DNA from: Acidobacteriota bacterium
GTDB taxonomy: Bacteria > Acidobacteriota > Terriglobia > Terriglobales > Acidobacteriaceae
Assembly (NCBI GenBank): GCA_021780415.1
Contig: JAJXYW010000079.1
Location: forward strand, 1-5,861
Length of the DNA stretch: 5,861 nt
Direction: 5' to 3'
Position numbers and translations under genes: made by a program
Notes under the pieces: generated by a model
Seen by the model: the letters and a program-made list of their open reading frames with translations, nothing else
Database searches by the model: none
Told to the model about the DNA's origin: nothing
Shown here: piece by piece, positions 1 to 4,957 of the stretch
How the letters are laid out: each line of letters opens with the position of its first letter
How positions within the stretch are numbered: position 1 is the first letter of the stretch

Positions 1-29
1 GGCTGAATGATTGCTTCAATCTTCTGCAT
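1..29 (-). CDS. glnK: P-II nitrogen regulatory protein, N-terminal fragment cut by the window edge
   Basis: The minus strand from 29 down to 1 opens with ATG and reads M-Q-K-I-E-A-I-I-Q-P, the typical opening of P-II signal proteins (GlnB/GlnK), where this first beta strand leads into a conserved PFKL-type segment. A good ribosome site, AGAGG at 40-36, lies 6 nt before the ATG. The gene starts 37 nt after the amt stop on the same strand, and P-II genes are classically paired with ammonium channel genes. In characterised systems the P-II trimer senses 2-oxoglutarate and ATP/ADP and plugs the Amt pore when nitrogen is plentiful. Only nine full codons are visible. The family call therefore rests on this short match plus context, and GlnK versus GlnB cannot be told apart; glnK is chosen because of amt linkage. 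Confidence 0.82.
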
Positions 30-35
30 CTGCTA

Positions 36-40
36 CCTCT
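36..40 (-). promoter_or_regulatory. Ribosome binding site of the P-II gene
   Basis: AGAGG on the minus strand, 6 nt before the ATG at 29-27. It fixes the start of a gene of which only 29 nt are in the window and supports separate translation initiation within the amt-glnK transcript. Confidence 0.6.
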
Positions 41-66
41 CGTTCCTTCCTGCGTCCAGCACGTTC

Positions 67-1590
67 CTACCCACCCTCCCAGTCATAGCCTTCTTCGCCA
101 TGCTGCGACAGGTCGAGGCCTTCACGCTCGTCGTCTTCACTCACGCGCAGGCCTATCAGTTTATCCACTACAAATAGAATAACCAGTGTTCCCACAATGG
201 AAATCGTCCAACCGATTCCGACTCCCGCCAATTGATTAATCACCTGGCGATGATTCCCCTCGAAAAACCCCGTCGCCTTGCCCGCGCCAAAGATCGGATT
301 GACCACCGAGTTCGCGAAGAATCCCGTCAAAATCGCACCCAGCGTCCCGCCCGCGCCATGTACGCCAAACGCGTCCAGCGAGTCGTCATAGCCAAAGATG
401 TTCTTGACCTTCACCACCATCAGGAAGCAGAATCCTCCCGCGATCAGGCCAATCCACAGCGCATCAATCGGCCTCACAAATCCCGACGCCGGCGTAATCG
501 CCACCAGTCCCGCGACCGCTCCCGAGATGCCGCCCAGCGCTGAAGGCTTCCCGCTCCGCCACCACTCCGCCGCCGACCATCCAATCGCTCCCGCCGCCGC
601 TCCAAACTGCGTCGCCACAAACGCCGTCGTCGCCAGCGCGCTCGCTCCCAGCGCCGATCCCGCATTGAAGCCGAACCACCCCACCCACAGCAGGCACGCC
701 CCGATAAAGCTCAGCACCACCGAGTGCGGCATGAACGCCTTCTGCGGAAATCCCAGCCGCTTGCCCAGGTACAGTGCCGTCACCAGCGCGCTCACGCCCG
801 ACGTCACATGCACCACCGTTCCGCCCGCAAAGTCCAGGCACGGAAACCGCCCCGCCAGCCCGCCCGTACCCACCGCCGTCGCATTCAGCAGTCCACCCAC
901 GCCCCACACCATGTGCGCCATCGGCGAGTACACAATCACCGCCCACAGCACCATGAACACCAGCATCGCCGAAAACTTCATCCGCTCCGCAAACGCTCCC
1001 GTAATCAGCGCCGGCGTAATAATCGCGAACATCAACTGGTACACCATGTACGTCTGCAACGGGATCGTCGCTGCATACGCCGGGTCCGGCGCTAGCCCCA
1101 CCCCACGCAGAAACACATTATGCAGTCCTCCAATAAACGCGTTCCCCGTGCCAAATGCCAGCGAGTACGTCACCAGCGCCCACAGCACCGTAATCACCGC
1201 CATCATCGCGAACGTCTGCATCATCGTCCCGAGGATGTTCTTCTTGCGCACCAGGCCGCCATAGAACAGCGCCAGCCCCGGACCACTCATCATCAGCACC
1301 AGCGCCGCGCTCACCAGCATCCAGCCGTTGTCGCCGGCCATCTGCGCATTCGCAATCGCCGTAGCATTTTGCGCCGCAGCCTTCTCCAGCGCCGCTATCC
1401 GGTCTGCCTGCGAGGCCACCGTCGTCTGCGAGGTCGTGGACGTCTGCGAGGCCACAGGGACCTGGGCCGCCGCTCCAACCGCAATGCCGCAACCAAGCAG
1501 CAGTCCCAACACCCAGCGCACAGCCACTTGCCGCCCTGCCAGCCTTGCCTTCTCACTCAGGAGCCAGTCCAACTTCGCCATCCAACCCAT
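67..1590 (-). CDS. amt: Ammonium channel/transporter (Amt/AmtB family)
   Basis: A 507-residue inner-membrane ammonium channel. The Amt core starts near residue 85 with a run of hydrophobic helices. Aligned from memory to E. coli AmtB, pore residues are present: twin histidines H261 and H411 (150 apart, as H168/H318), phenylalanine-gate candidates F188 and F308, and S312 and W229 of the ammonium recruitment site. The signature DFAGGTVVHVTSG is at 253-265. The C-terminal tail (about 479-501, GLRVSEDDEREGLDLSQHGE) keeps the conserved region that couples channel subunits and P-II binding. About 84 residues precede the core: a signal-peptide-like stretch (hydrophobic about 27-42, possible cleavage after A42), a Ser/Thr/Gln repeat linker (47-64) and a short heptad-like helix (about 62-83). 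The loop between W229 and H261 is 12 residues longer than in E. coli. The start is uncertain: GAGG lies 11 nt before M1, and M4 (1581) is an alternative. No sigma-54 promoter was recognised upstream. P-II follows directly. Confidence 0.96.
   Translation of the reverse strand: MGWMAKLDWLLSEKARLAGRQVAVRWVLGLLLGCGIAVGAAAQVPVASQTSTTSQTTVASQADRIAALEKAAAQNATAIANAQMAGDNGWMLVSAALVLMMSGPGLALFYGGLVRKKNILGTMMQTFAMMAVITVLWALVTYSLAFGTGNAFIGGLHNVFLRGVGLAPDPAYAATIPLQTYMVYQLMFAIITPALITGAFAERMKFSAMLVFMVLWAVIVYSPMAHMVWGVGGLLNATAVGTGGLAGRFPCLDFAGGTVVHVTSGVSALVTALYLGKRLGFPQKAFMPHSVVLSFIGACLLWVGWFGFNAGSALGASALATTAFVATQFGAAAGAIGWSAAEWWRSGKPSALGGISGAVAGLVAITPASGFVRPIDALWIGLIAGGFCFLMVVKVKNIFGYDDSLDAFGVHGAGGTLGAILTGFFANSVVNPIFGAGKATGFFEGNHRQVINQLAGVGIGWTISIVGTLVILFVVDKLIGLRVSEDDEREGLDLSQHGEEGYDWEGG
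1408..1461 (-). repeat. Three 18-bp tandem repeats inside amt (six-residue repeat in the periplasmic linker)
   Basis: CTGCGAGG recurs on the plus strand at 1408, 1426 and 1444, exactly 18 bp apart. Units one and three share their first 12 bases, and the middle unit diverges after the first eight. On the coding strand this encodes VASQTS-TTSQTT-VASQAD, a low-complexity linker just after the predicted signal peptide. The period keeps the frame, so copy-number change would only lengthen or shorten the linker. Confidence 0.75.
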
Positions 1591-1794
1591 GTATCGATCA
1601 ACCTCTGCAAACTTCAGAAACCATCGGGAAACATCATCCGTGCGTCTGCACCTTCCGGCGCAGGGTTACAAGTCTGCCTGCGAGCAGCCCGGGGCCTCTC
1701 GCGAACGCCCAGCTTGTGTCTGGTTCCCATTACTTTACAACATCCGCGCTCTCCCACAGATACCTTTCTCCAGCCCTTGCGATACTCTTTGGAG
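1591..1794. other. Divergent intergenic region between amt and the cupin gene
   Basis: These 204 nt must hold the promoters for both the minus-strand amt-glnK operon and the plus-strand cupin. I could not identify a convincing sigma-70 or sigma-54 promoter in either direction. The most promoter-like plus-strand elements are TTTACA at 1734-1739 with GATACC at 1759-1764 (19-nt spacing, poor) and GATACT at 1781-1786 just ahead of the cupin ATG. No coding potential distinct from antisense shadows was seen. Confidence 0.5.
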
Positions 1795-2163
1795 ATGGCC
1801 CCTGAAATAATCCACACCCGCTGGTCCGACGTCCCCGCCGTCCAACTCAATCCCCTGCTCACCCGCCAGTTCGTCACCGGCTCGCAATCCATGTTCGCCC
1901 GCCTCGAGCTCAAAAAAGGCTGCCTCGTCCCCCGCCACCAGCACCCCAACGAGCAGATCACCTACATCGAGAAGGGCGCACTCCTCTTCGTGCTCGGCGA
2001 AGAAGGTTCCACCGTCGACAAGATCATCCGCGCGGGCGAAATCCTGGTCATTCCCGGCAACGTCCCCCACTCCGCCGAAGCCCTCGAAGACACCATCGAC
2101 CTCGACATCTTCGCCCCACCCCGCCAGGACTGGCTCACCAACGACGACGCCTACCTGCGCTAG
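1795..2163 (+). CDS. Small single-domain cupin, KdgF-like
   Basis: A 122-residue single cupin barrel. Metal-ligand candidates are H48, H50 and Q54 in the strand motif RHQHPNEQITYIEKG (47-61) and H92 in the second motif, GEILVIPGNVPHSAEA (81-96). The tail LDIFAPPRQDWL (103-114) carries D104, F106 and R110, which match the spacing of the Asp/Phe/Arg active-site residues I recall for KdgF. KdgF speeds the linearisation of unsaturated uronates released from pectin or alginate. Such a protein would be cytosolic, and no signal peptide is seen. No uronate genes sit beside it in this window, so the substrate is inference and another small-cupin role is possible. The start is chosen at ATG 1795 because the fold begins soon after. 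GGAG directly abuts the ATG with no spacing, so it is not a usable ribosome site. A leaderless transcript or an in-frame TTG at 1789 is possible. Confidence 0.85.
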   Translation: MAPEIIHTRWSDVPAVQLNPLLTRQFVTGSQSMFARLELKKGCLVPRHQHPNEQITYIEKGALLFVLGEEGSTVDKIIRAGEILVIPGNVPHSAEALEDTIDLDIFAPPRQDWLTNDDAYLR

Positions 2164-2178
2164 AGCACTTTAGCTATA

Positions 2179-2200
2179 GAAGATCTCTCCACAGGTCTTC
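2179..2200 (+). terminator. Weak hairpin after the cupin gene, possible terminator
   Basis: GAAGATC (2179-2185) can pair with GGTCTTC (2194-2200) through seven pairs, one a U-G wobble, around an 8-nt loop. It lies 15 nt after the cupin stop. The following bases (GCTTTGAAGG) hold only three Ts in a row, so this is at best a weak intrinsic terminator. Confidence 0.25.
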
Positions 2201-2210
2201 GCTTTGAAGG

Positions 2211-2230
2211 GGCGGGACTTCAGTCCCGCC
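2211..2230. repeat. Perfect extragenic palindrome, REP-like
   Basis: GGCGGGACT (2211-2219) and AGTCCCGCC (2222-2230) are perfect inverted copies separated only by TC. This gives a 9-bp stem with a nearly closed centre. The unit lies between genes, has no T tract on either side, and has the GGGACTTCAGTCCC look of dispersed extragenic palindromes that I associate with Acidobacteriaceae genomes. Only one copy is in the window, so its dispersal is inference. Confidence 0.6.
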
Positions 2231-2402
2231 GTAAGGTCCGCCAGATCAACGCGGCTTTATCCGCTGAGGGTGTGCGCGGAACTTGTTCAGAGTTTCTCTC
2301 AGCGAATGCCCCACACCACGGGCATACCTCCCAAAGACTTCTCATATTGCTGTATCGTTTTCTACGCAAGTGGATGATCGTAATCAGCTTCACTACATCC
2401 TC

Positions 2403-2406
2403 GGAG
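2403..2406 (+). promoter_or_regulatory. Ribosome binding site that fixes the gmhA start
   Basis: GGAG lies 8 nt before ATG 2415. This supports starting gmhA here rather than at the in-frame ATG 132 nt upstream. Confidence 0.6.
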
Positions 2407-2414
2407 CGTGCACC

Positions 2415-3026
2415 ATGACCGACCTCGTCAAACGCCAACTCGCCCAGTCCATCGCCACCATGACCCGCGTCCTCCGCGACGAAAGCATCCATGCCGCCGT
2501 CGTCGCCGCCGCCCGCCTCACCGCCGACGCCATGAAGTCCGGCCACAAACTCCTCGTCTGCGGCAACGGTGGCTCCGCCGCCGACGCCCAGCACCTCGTC
2601 GCCGAGTTCGTCGCCCGCCTCACCGTCGACCGTCCCGCCCTCCGCGCCATTGCCCTCACCACCGACTCCAGCATCCTCACCGCCATCGGCAACGACCACT
2701 CCTTCGACCACATCTTCGAGCGCCAGGTCGAAGCCCTCGGCCAGCCCGGCGACGTCCTCCTCGCCATCTCCACCTCCGGCAACTCCAAAAACTGCGTCAA
2801 GGCCCTCAAAATCGCCCGCACCCTCGGCCTCCACACCATCTCCTACTCCGGCAACAACGGCGGCGTCATGAAGGAACTCTCCGACATCAACGTCATCGTC
2901 CCATCCGACACCACCATGAACATCCAGGAATCCCACCTCGCCCTCGAACACATCCTCTGCATGCTCGTCGAGCGCTTCTACTTCGGCGAGCACTTCGGCG
3001 AAAAAACCCCGCACCTGTCGGAGTAA
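2415..3026 (+). CDS. gmhA: Phosphoheptose isomerase (sedoheptulose 7-phosphate isomerase)
   Basis: A 203-residue cytosolic SIS-domain enzyme (E. coli GmhA is 192). It converts sedoheptulose 7-phosphate to D-glycero-D-manno-heptose 7-phosphate, the first step of ADP-heptose synthesis for the LPS inner core. Diagnostic blocks are CGNGGSAADAQHLVAEF (49-65) with H60 and E64 (E. coli H61 and E65, zinc/catalysis), the phosphate-binding AISTSGNSKN (117-126), and MNIQESHLALEHILCMLVE (168-186) with Q171 and H179 (E. coli Q172 and H180). All expected active-site residues are therefore present with a constant one-residue offset. The start at 2415 is chosen for its GGAG site and because the product begins at the usual place. 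Third codon positions are strongly C-ending. An ankyrin gene follows after 35 nt on the same strand. Other heptose-pathway genes are not in view, so the enzyme may feed LPS or another heptose product. Confidence 0.95.
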   Translation: MTDLVKRQLAQSIATMTRVLRDESIHAAVVAAARLTADAMKSGHKLLVCGNGGSAADAQHLVAEFVARLTVDRPALRAIALTTDSSILTAIGNDHSFDHIFERQVEALGQPGDVLLAISTSGNSKNCVKALKIARTLGLHTISYSGNNGGVMKELSDINVIVPSDTTMNIQESHLALEHILCMLVERFYFGEHFGEKTPHLSE

Positions 3027-3061
3027 CCCATCACCCGAGCTAGCCATCCCAGGAATCTTCC

Positions 3062-3349
3062 ATGACCTACCGCGGTGCCCAGAACCTCATCAAGCGTGGC
3101 GACGAACCCGCTCTCCGTGCCGCACTCTCCACCGGCCTCGACCCCAATCTCGCCAACCAGAATGGCTGGACACTCCTCATGCTCGCCGCCGTCGAAGGCG
3201 ACGTCCCCATCGGCCGTCTGCTCATTGAAAACGGTGCCGCCATCAACGCCCGCAACAACAAGGAAGACACCGCTCTCACCCTCGCCACCCACCGCGGCTT
3301 CGCCCTCTTCGTCGATCTCCTCAACCTCAACGGAGCCAGCAACGCCTAG
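3062..3349 (+). CDS. Small ankyrin-repeat protein
   Basis: A 95-residue protein made almost wholly of about three ankyrin repeats: a degenerate first (about 4-33, with the GDEPALRAALSTGLDPN core), a canonical second (35-67, GWTLLMLAAVEGDVPIGRLL then ENGAAINARN), and a capping third (68-95, DTALTLATHRGFALFVDLL). No signal peptide, membrane helix or enzyme domain is present, so a cytosolic binding or adaptor role is likely, with the partner unknown. AGGA at 3051-3054 lies 7 nt before the ATG. It starts 35 nt after gmhA with no terminator between, so co-transcription is likely. Codon use is C-ending, as in gmhA, which gives no sign of recent transfer. A functional tie to heptose metabolism is only positional. 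Confidence 0.88.
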   Translation: MTYRGAQNLIKRGDEPALRAALSTGLDPNLANQNGWTLLMLAAVEGDVPIGRLLIENGAAINARNNKEDTALTLATHRGFALFVDLLNLNGASNA

Positions 3350-3368
3350 CGTCGGGCCCCCCCTGCAA

Positions 3369-4085
3369 CTAGCTCAACTCAGCCATCCCGGCATTCAGTT
3401 CCACATCGACGAACTCGCTCGCAAACAACAAACTCCCCTGCATCAGCGGAGCATAACTCTTCCTGTGGAATTTCGTCGGCCCGCACCGTTCAATCGCGCT
3501 CAGGTGTTCGGCCGTCCCATACCCGACGTTGTTCTCCCACCGGTAATCCGGAAATCTCTTCGCCAGCCGCGTCATCACCCCATCCCGAAACACCTTGGCC
3601 ACAATCGAAGCGGCAGCAATCTGCGGCACCGTCGCATCGCCCTTCACCACCGCCTCGCAGCGCATCGGCATGCGCTGCGGCACCACCAACCCATCCACCT
3701 TCACCAGACCATCCACCCGCAACCCCACAATCGCTCTCCGCATCGCCGACAGCGTCGCCGGCCGTATCCCCACCTTGTCAATCTGCTCCGCCGTCGACGC
3801 CGCAACAGACACCATCGCCACCTCGCGAATCGCCGCCGCCAGCCACGCCCGCTTCTTGCGCGTCAACTGCTTGCTGTCATCCAGATTCGCAAACACCGCC
3901 TCAGGAATCGCCCTCGGATCGAACCACACCGCCGCCGCCACCACCGGACCGCACAGCGCGCCCGTCCCCACCTCATCACAACCAATCAGGATCGGATACT
4001 CCCCCGCGACCGTCGGATCAAACCCCACGCAACACTCCTCACCCATGGCCTTCTTCCGCCGCCAAACCTCCGGCATCGCAGCCAT
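3369..4085 (-). CDS. rnhB: Ribonuclease HII with an atypical GTG in place of the GRG motif
   Basis: A 238-residue RNase HII, a cytosolic enzyme that nicks DNA 5' of embedded ribonucleotides and cuts RNA-DNA hybrids. The catalytic acidic set is present: D37 and E38 in GCDEVG, D131 in VDGLVVP, and D168 in AAASIVAKVFRD. The KGD element is at 148-150, the GYGT block with Y189 at 188-191, and H207-R208 before KSY. The family's GRG motif, which reads the ribonucleotide at the RNA-DNA junction, is here G40-T41-G42; the codon at 3965-3963 is ACG. M1 lacks a clear ribosome site. M14 (ATG at 4046), preceded by GGAAGAAGG, is an equally plausible start and would give 225 residues. The gene lies 45 nt after msrQ on the same strand and converges on the ankyrin gene across 19 nt with no visible terminator hairpin. 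Confidence 0.93.
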   Translation of the reverse strand: MAAMPEVWRRKKAMGEECCVGFDPTVAGEYPILIGCDEVGTGALCGPVVAAAVWFDPRAIPEAVFANLDDSKQLTRKKRAWLAAAIREVAMVSVAASTAEQIDKVGIRPATLSAMRRAIVGLRVDGLVKVDGLVVPQRMPMRCEAVVKGDATVPQIAAASIVAKVFRDGVMTRLAKRFPDYRWENNVGYGTAEHLSAIERCGPTKFHRKSYAPLMQGSLLFASEFVDVELNAGMAELS

Positions 4086-4130
4086 TTCTAACGAAGACTA
4101 CCACGCCGCCCCCGGCCCCACCGCCTCCAC

Positions 4131-4829
4131 CTACGCCGCAACACCCACCTTCCCCACCCGCGCCCGTTTCCTCACCGCATACCCCAGCCGCATCAGCAGC
4201 AGCACCGTCAGCACTGCCGTCACCTTCCACGGCGTCCGCACACCCGTCTTCACCAGCCACCAATAGTGCACGCAAGCCAGCGCCCCGGCCGCATAAATCA
4301 GCCGATGCAGCCGTTGCCAGTTCTTCCCTCCCATCGCCCGCAGCACCCGCTGCGGAGACGTCACCGCCAGCGCCAGCAAAATCACCCACGCCGCCAGCCC
4401 CACCTGAATAAACTTCCGCTTCTGCAGATCATCCAGAATCGTCGGCCATATCAGCCTGAACTGCGTCCACGGCTCCATCCAGTGTCCGGCCCGCAATCCA
4501 TCCATCGCTGCCGGCACGTTGTAGCCACTGAACAGCAGCACATAGGTCAGCAGGTGCAGCGTCGCATAAAAGAACGCATACAACCCCACCATCCGCCGAA
4601 ACCGCACCAGCCAGCCCAGCGCCGCATGCACCCTCCGCGCCGGCGTAATCGCCAGGTCGCACAGCAGCAGCCACAGCGCCCAGTTGCCCGTGAAGTGCGT
4701 AATGTAGTTGACCGGATCAGCCTCAAGCGCCAGCGTCCCATTCAAGTACATCCGCAACAAAACCAGCGCCGGCAGCAGACACAGCGCATGCACCACCACC
4801 TTCAAATAAGGAATCACTCGAGTCGGCAT
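4131..4829 (-). CDS. msrQ: MsrQ, haem-binding membrane subunit of the MsrPQ methionine sulfoxide reductase
   Basis: A 232-residue inner-membrane b-type haem protein (formerly YedZ) that passes electrons from the quinone pool or flavin reductase to periplasmic MsrP. Hydrophobic helices lie near residues 8-27, 47-61, 80-100, 140-157, 176-193 and 201-216. Haem-ligand candidates are H92 (in YATLHLLTY), H175 (WQRLHRLIY) and H188 (CVHYWWLVK). The last two are 13 apart, as in the E. coli H151/H164 pair I recall. H92 to H175 spans 83 residues against about 60 in E. coli because of extra sequence around 103-126. The ribosome site is poor: only GAGAA from the adjoining heptamer repeat precedes the ATG. 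msrP lies upstream on the same strand, separated by 128 nt, and rnhB follows. Start ATG 4829 gives the usual N-terminus leading straight into the first helix. Confidence 0.93.
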   Translation of the reverse strand: MPTRVIPYLKVVVHALCLLPALVLLRMYLNGTLALEADPVNYITHFTGNWALWLLLCDLAITPARRVHAALGWLVRFRRMVGLYAFFYATLHLLTYVLLFSGYNVPAAMDGLRAGHWMEPWTQFRLIWPTILDDLQKRKFIQVGLAAWVILLALAVTSPQRVLRAMGGKNWQRLHRLIYAAGALACVHYWWLVKTGVRTPWKVTAVLTVLLLMRLGYAVRKRARVGKVGVAA

Positions 4830-4957
4830 TTCGTTCTCAGCTCTCAGTTCTCAGGTCTCGGTTACCACTGCCATCGCAATCGCCAGCACCCTCAGCACCA
4901 GCAAACTATCCGGCCCGACACCCAAAGAAGTTCAGTCGTCCCCCAACAACTGACAAC
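4830..4957 (-). other. msrP-msrQ intergenic spacer
   Basis: 128 nt separate the msrP stop from the msrQ start, whereas the two genes are adjacent in E. coli. The spacer holds the heptamer array at its msrQ end, and at its msrP end a second pair of near-identical heptamers, CAACTGA (4947-4953) and CAACTCA (4954-4960), the latter overlapping the msrP stop codon. No ORF, terminator hairpin with a T run, or clear internal promoter was found between them. Confidence 0.5.
4834..4861. repeat. Four-unit heptamer tandem repeat in the msrQ leader
   Basis: On the plus strand the units are TTCTCAG, CTCTCAG, TTCTCAG and GTCTCGG at 4834, 4841, 4848 and 4855, a strict 7-bp period. The first three differ only at the first base. 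On the transcribed strand they read as CTGAGAA-type units ending 4 nt before the msrQ ATG, so the nearest unit supplies the only purine-rich sequence in the ribosome-site position. Confidence 0.7.

Larger units (their letters stand above)
2164..2414. other. Palindrome-rich intergenic region between the cupin gene and gmhA
   Basis: A 251-nt non-coding gap. In order it holds the weak hairpin, the 20-nt palindrome, a second degraded inverted repeat GCGG-CTTTAT-CCGC (2251-2264), and a third perfect one, ATGCCC (2306-2311) with GGGCAT (2320-2325) around an 8-nt loop. A relatively AT-rich stretch (about 2330-2390) then leads into the gmhA leader and is the likeliest promoter zone, but I see no good -35/-10 pair. 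An open frame in phase with gmhA extends back to 2283, but its translation resembles no GmhA N-terminus, so it is treated as leader. Confidence 0.55.

Noticed and set aside
9..21. Hairpin GATTG-CTT-CAATC just after amt as a terminator
   Set aside because: It lies inside the P-II coding sequence, so the inverted repeat is best explained as codons I-E-A-I.
1734..1764. Possible sigma-70 promoter for the cupin (TTTACA and GATACC)
   Set aside because: The 19-nt spacing and weak -10 match are no better than chance, so it is mentioned but not called as a promoter.
1120..1794. 225-codon upstream extension of the cupin frame
   Set aside because: It lies antisense to amt and its leader, is Arg/His/Gln-rich, and the cupin fold begins only after 1795.
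2283..2414. 44-residue N-terminal extension of GmhA from ATG 2283
   Set aside because: It resembles no GmhA N-terminus, runs through an inverted repeat, and a good GGAG site points to ATG 2415.
2220..3047. Long minus-strand frame (275 codons) opposite gmhA
   Set aside because: It is the antisense of gmhA. Its Gly/Glu/Asp/Val-rich translation follows from the C-rich wobble positions of gmhA and matches no family.
3350..3368. GC-rich run GGGCCCC between the convergent ankyrin and rnhB genes as a terminator
   Set aside because: It is a short self-complementary run with no loop or T tract, so there is insufficient support.
3075..4091. Plus-strand frame of 338 codons across the ankyrin gene and opposite rnhB
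   Set aside because: The translation is Pro/His/Arg low-complexity and overlaps two well-supported genes in other frames, so it is a compositional shadow.
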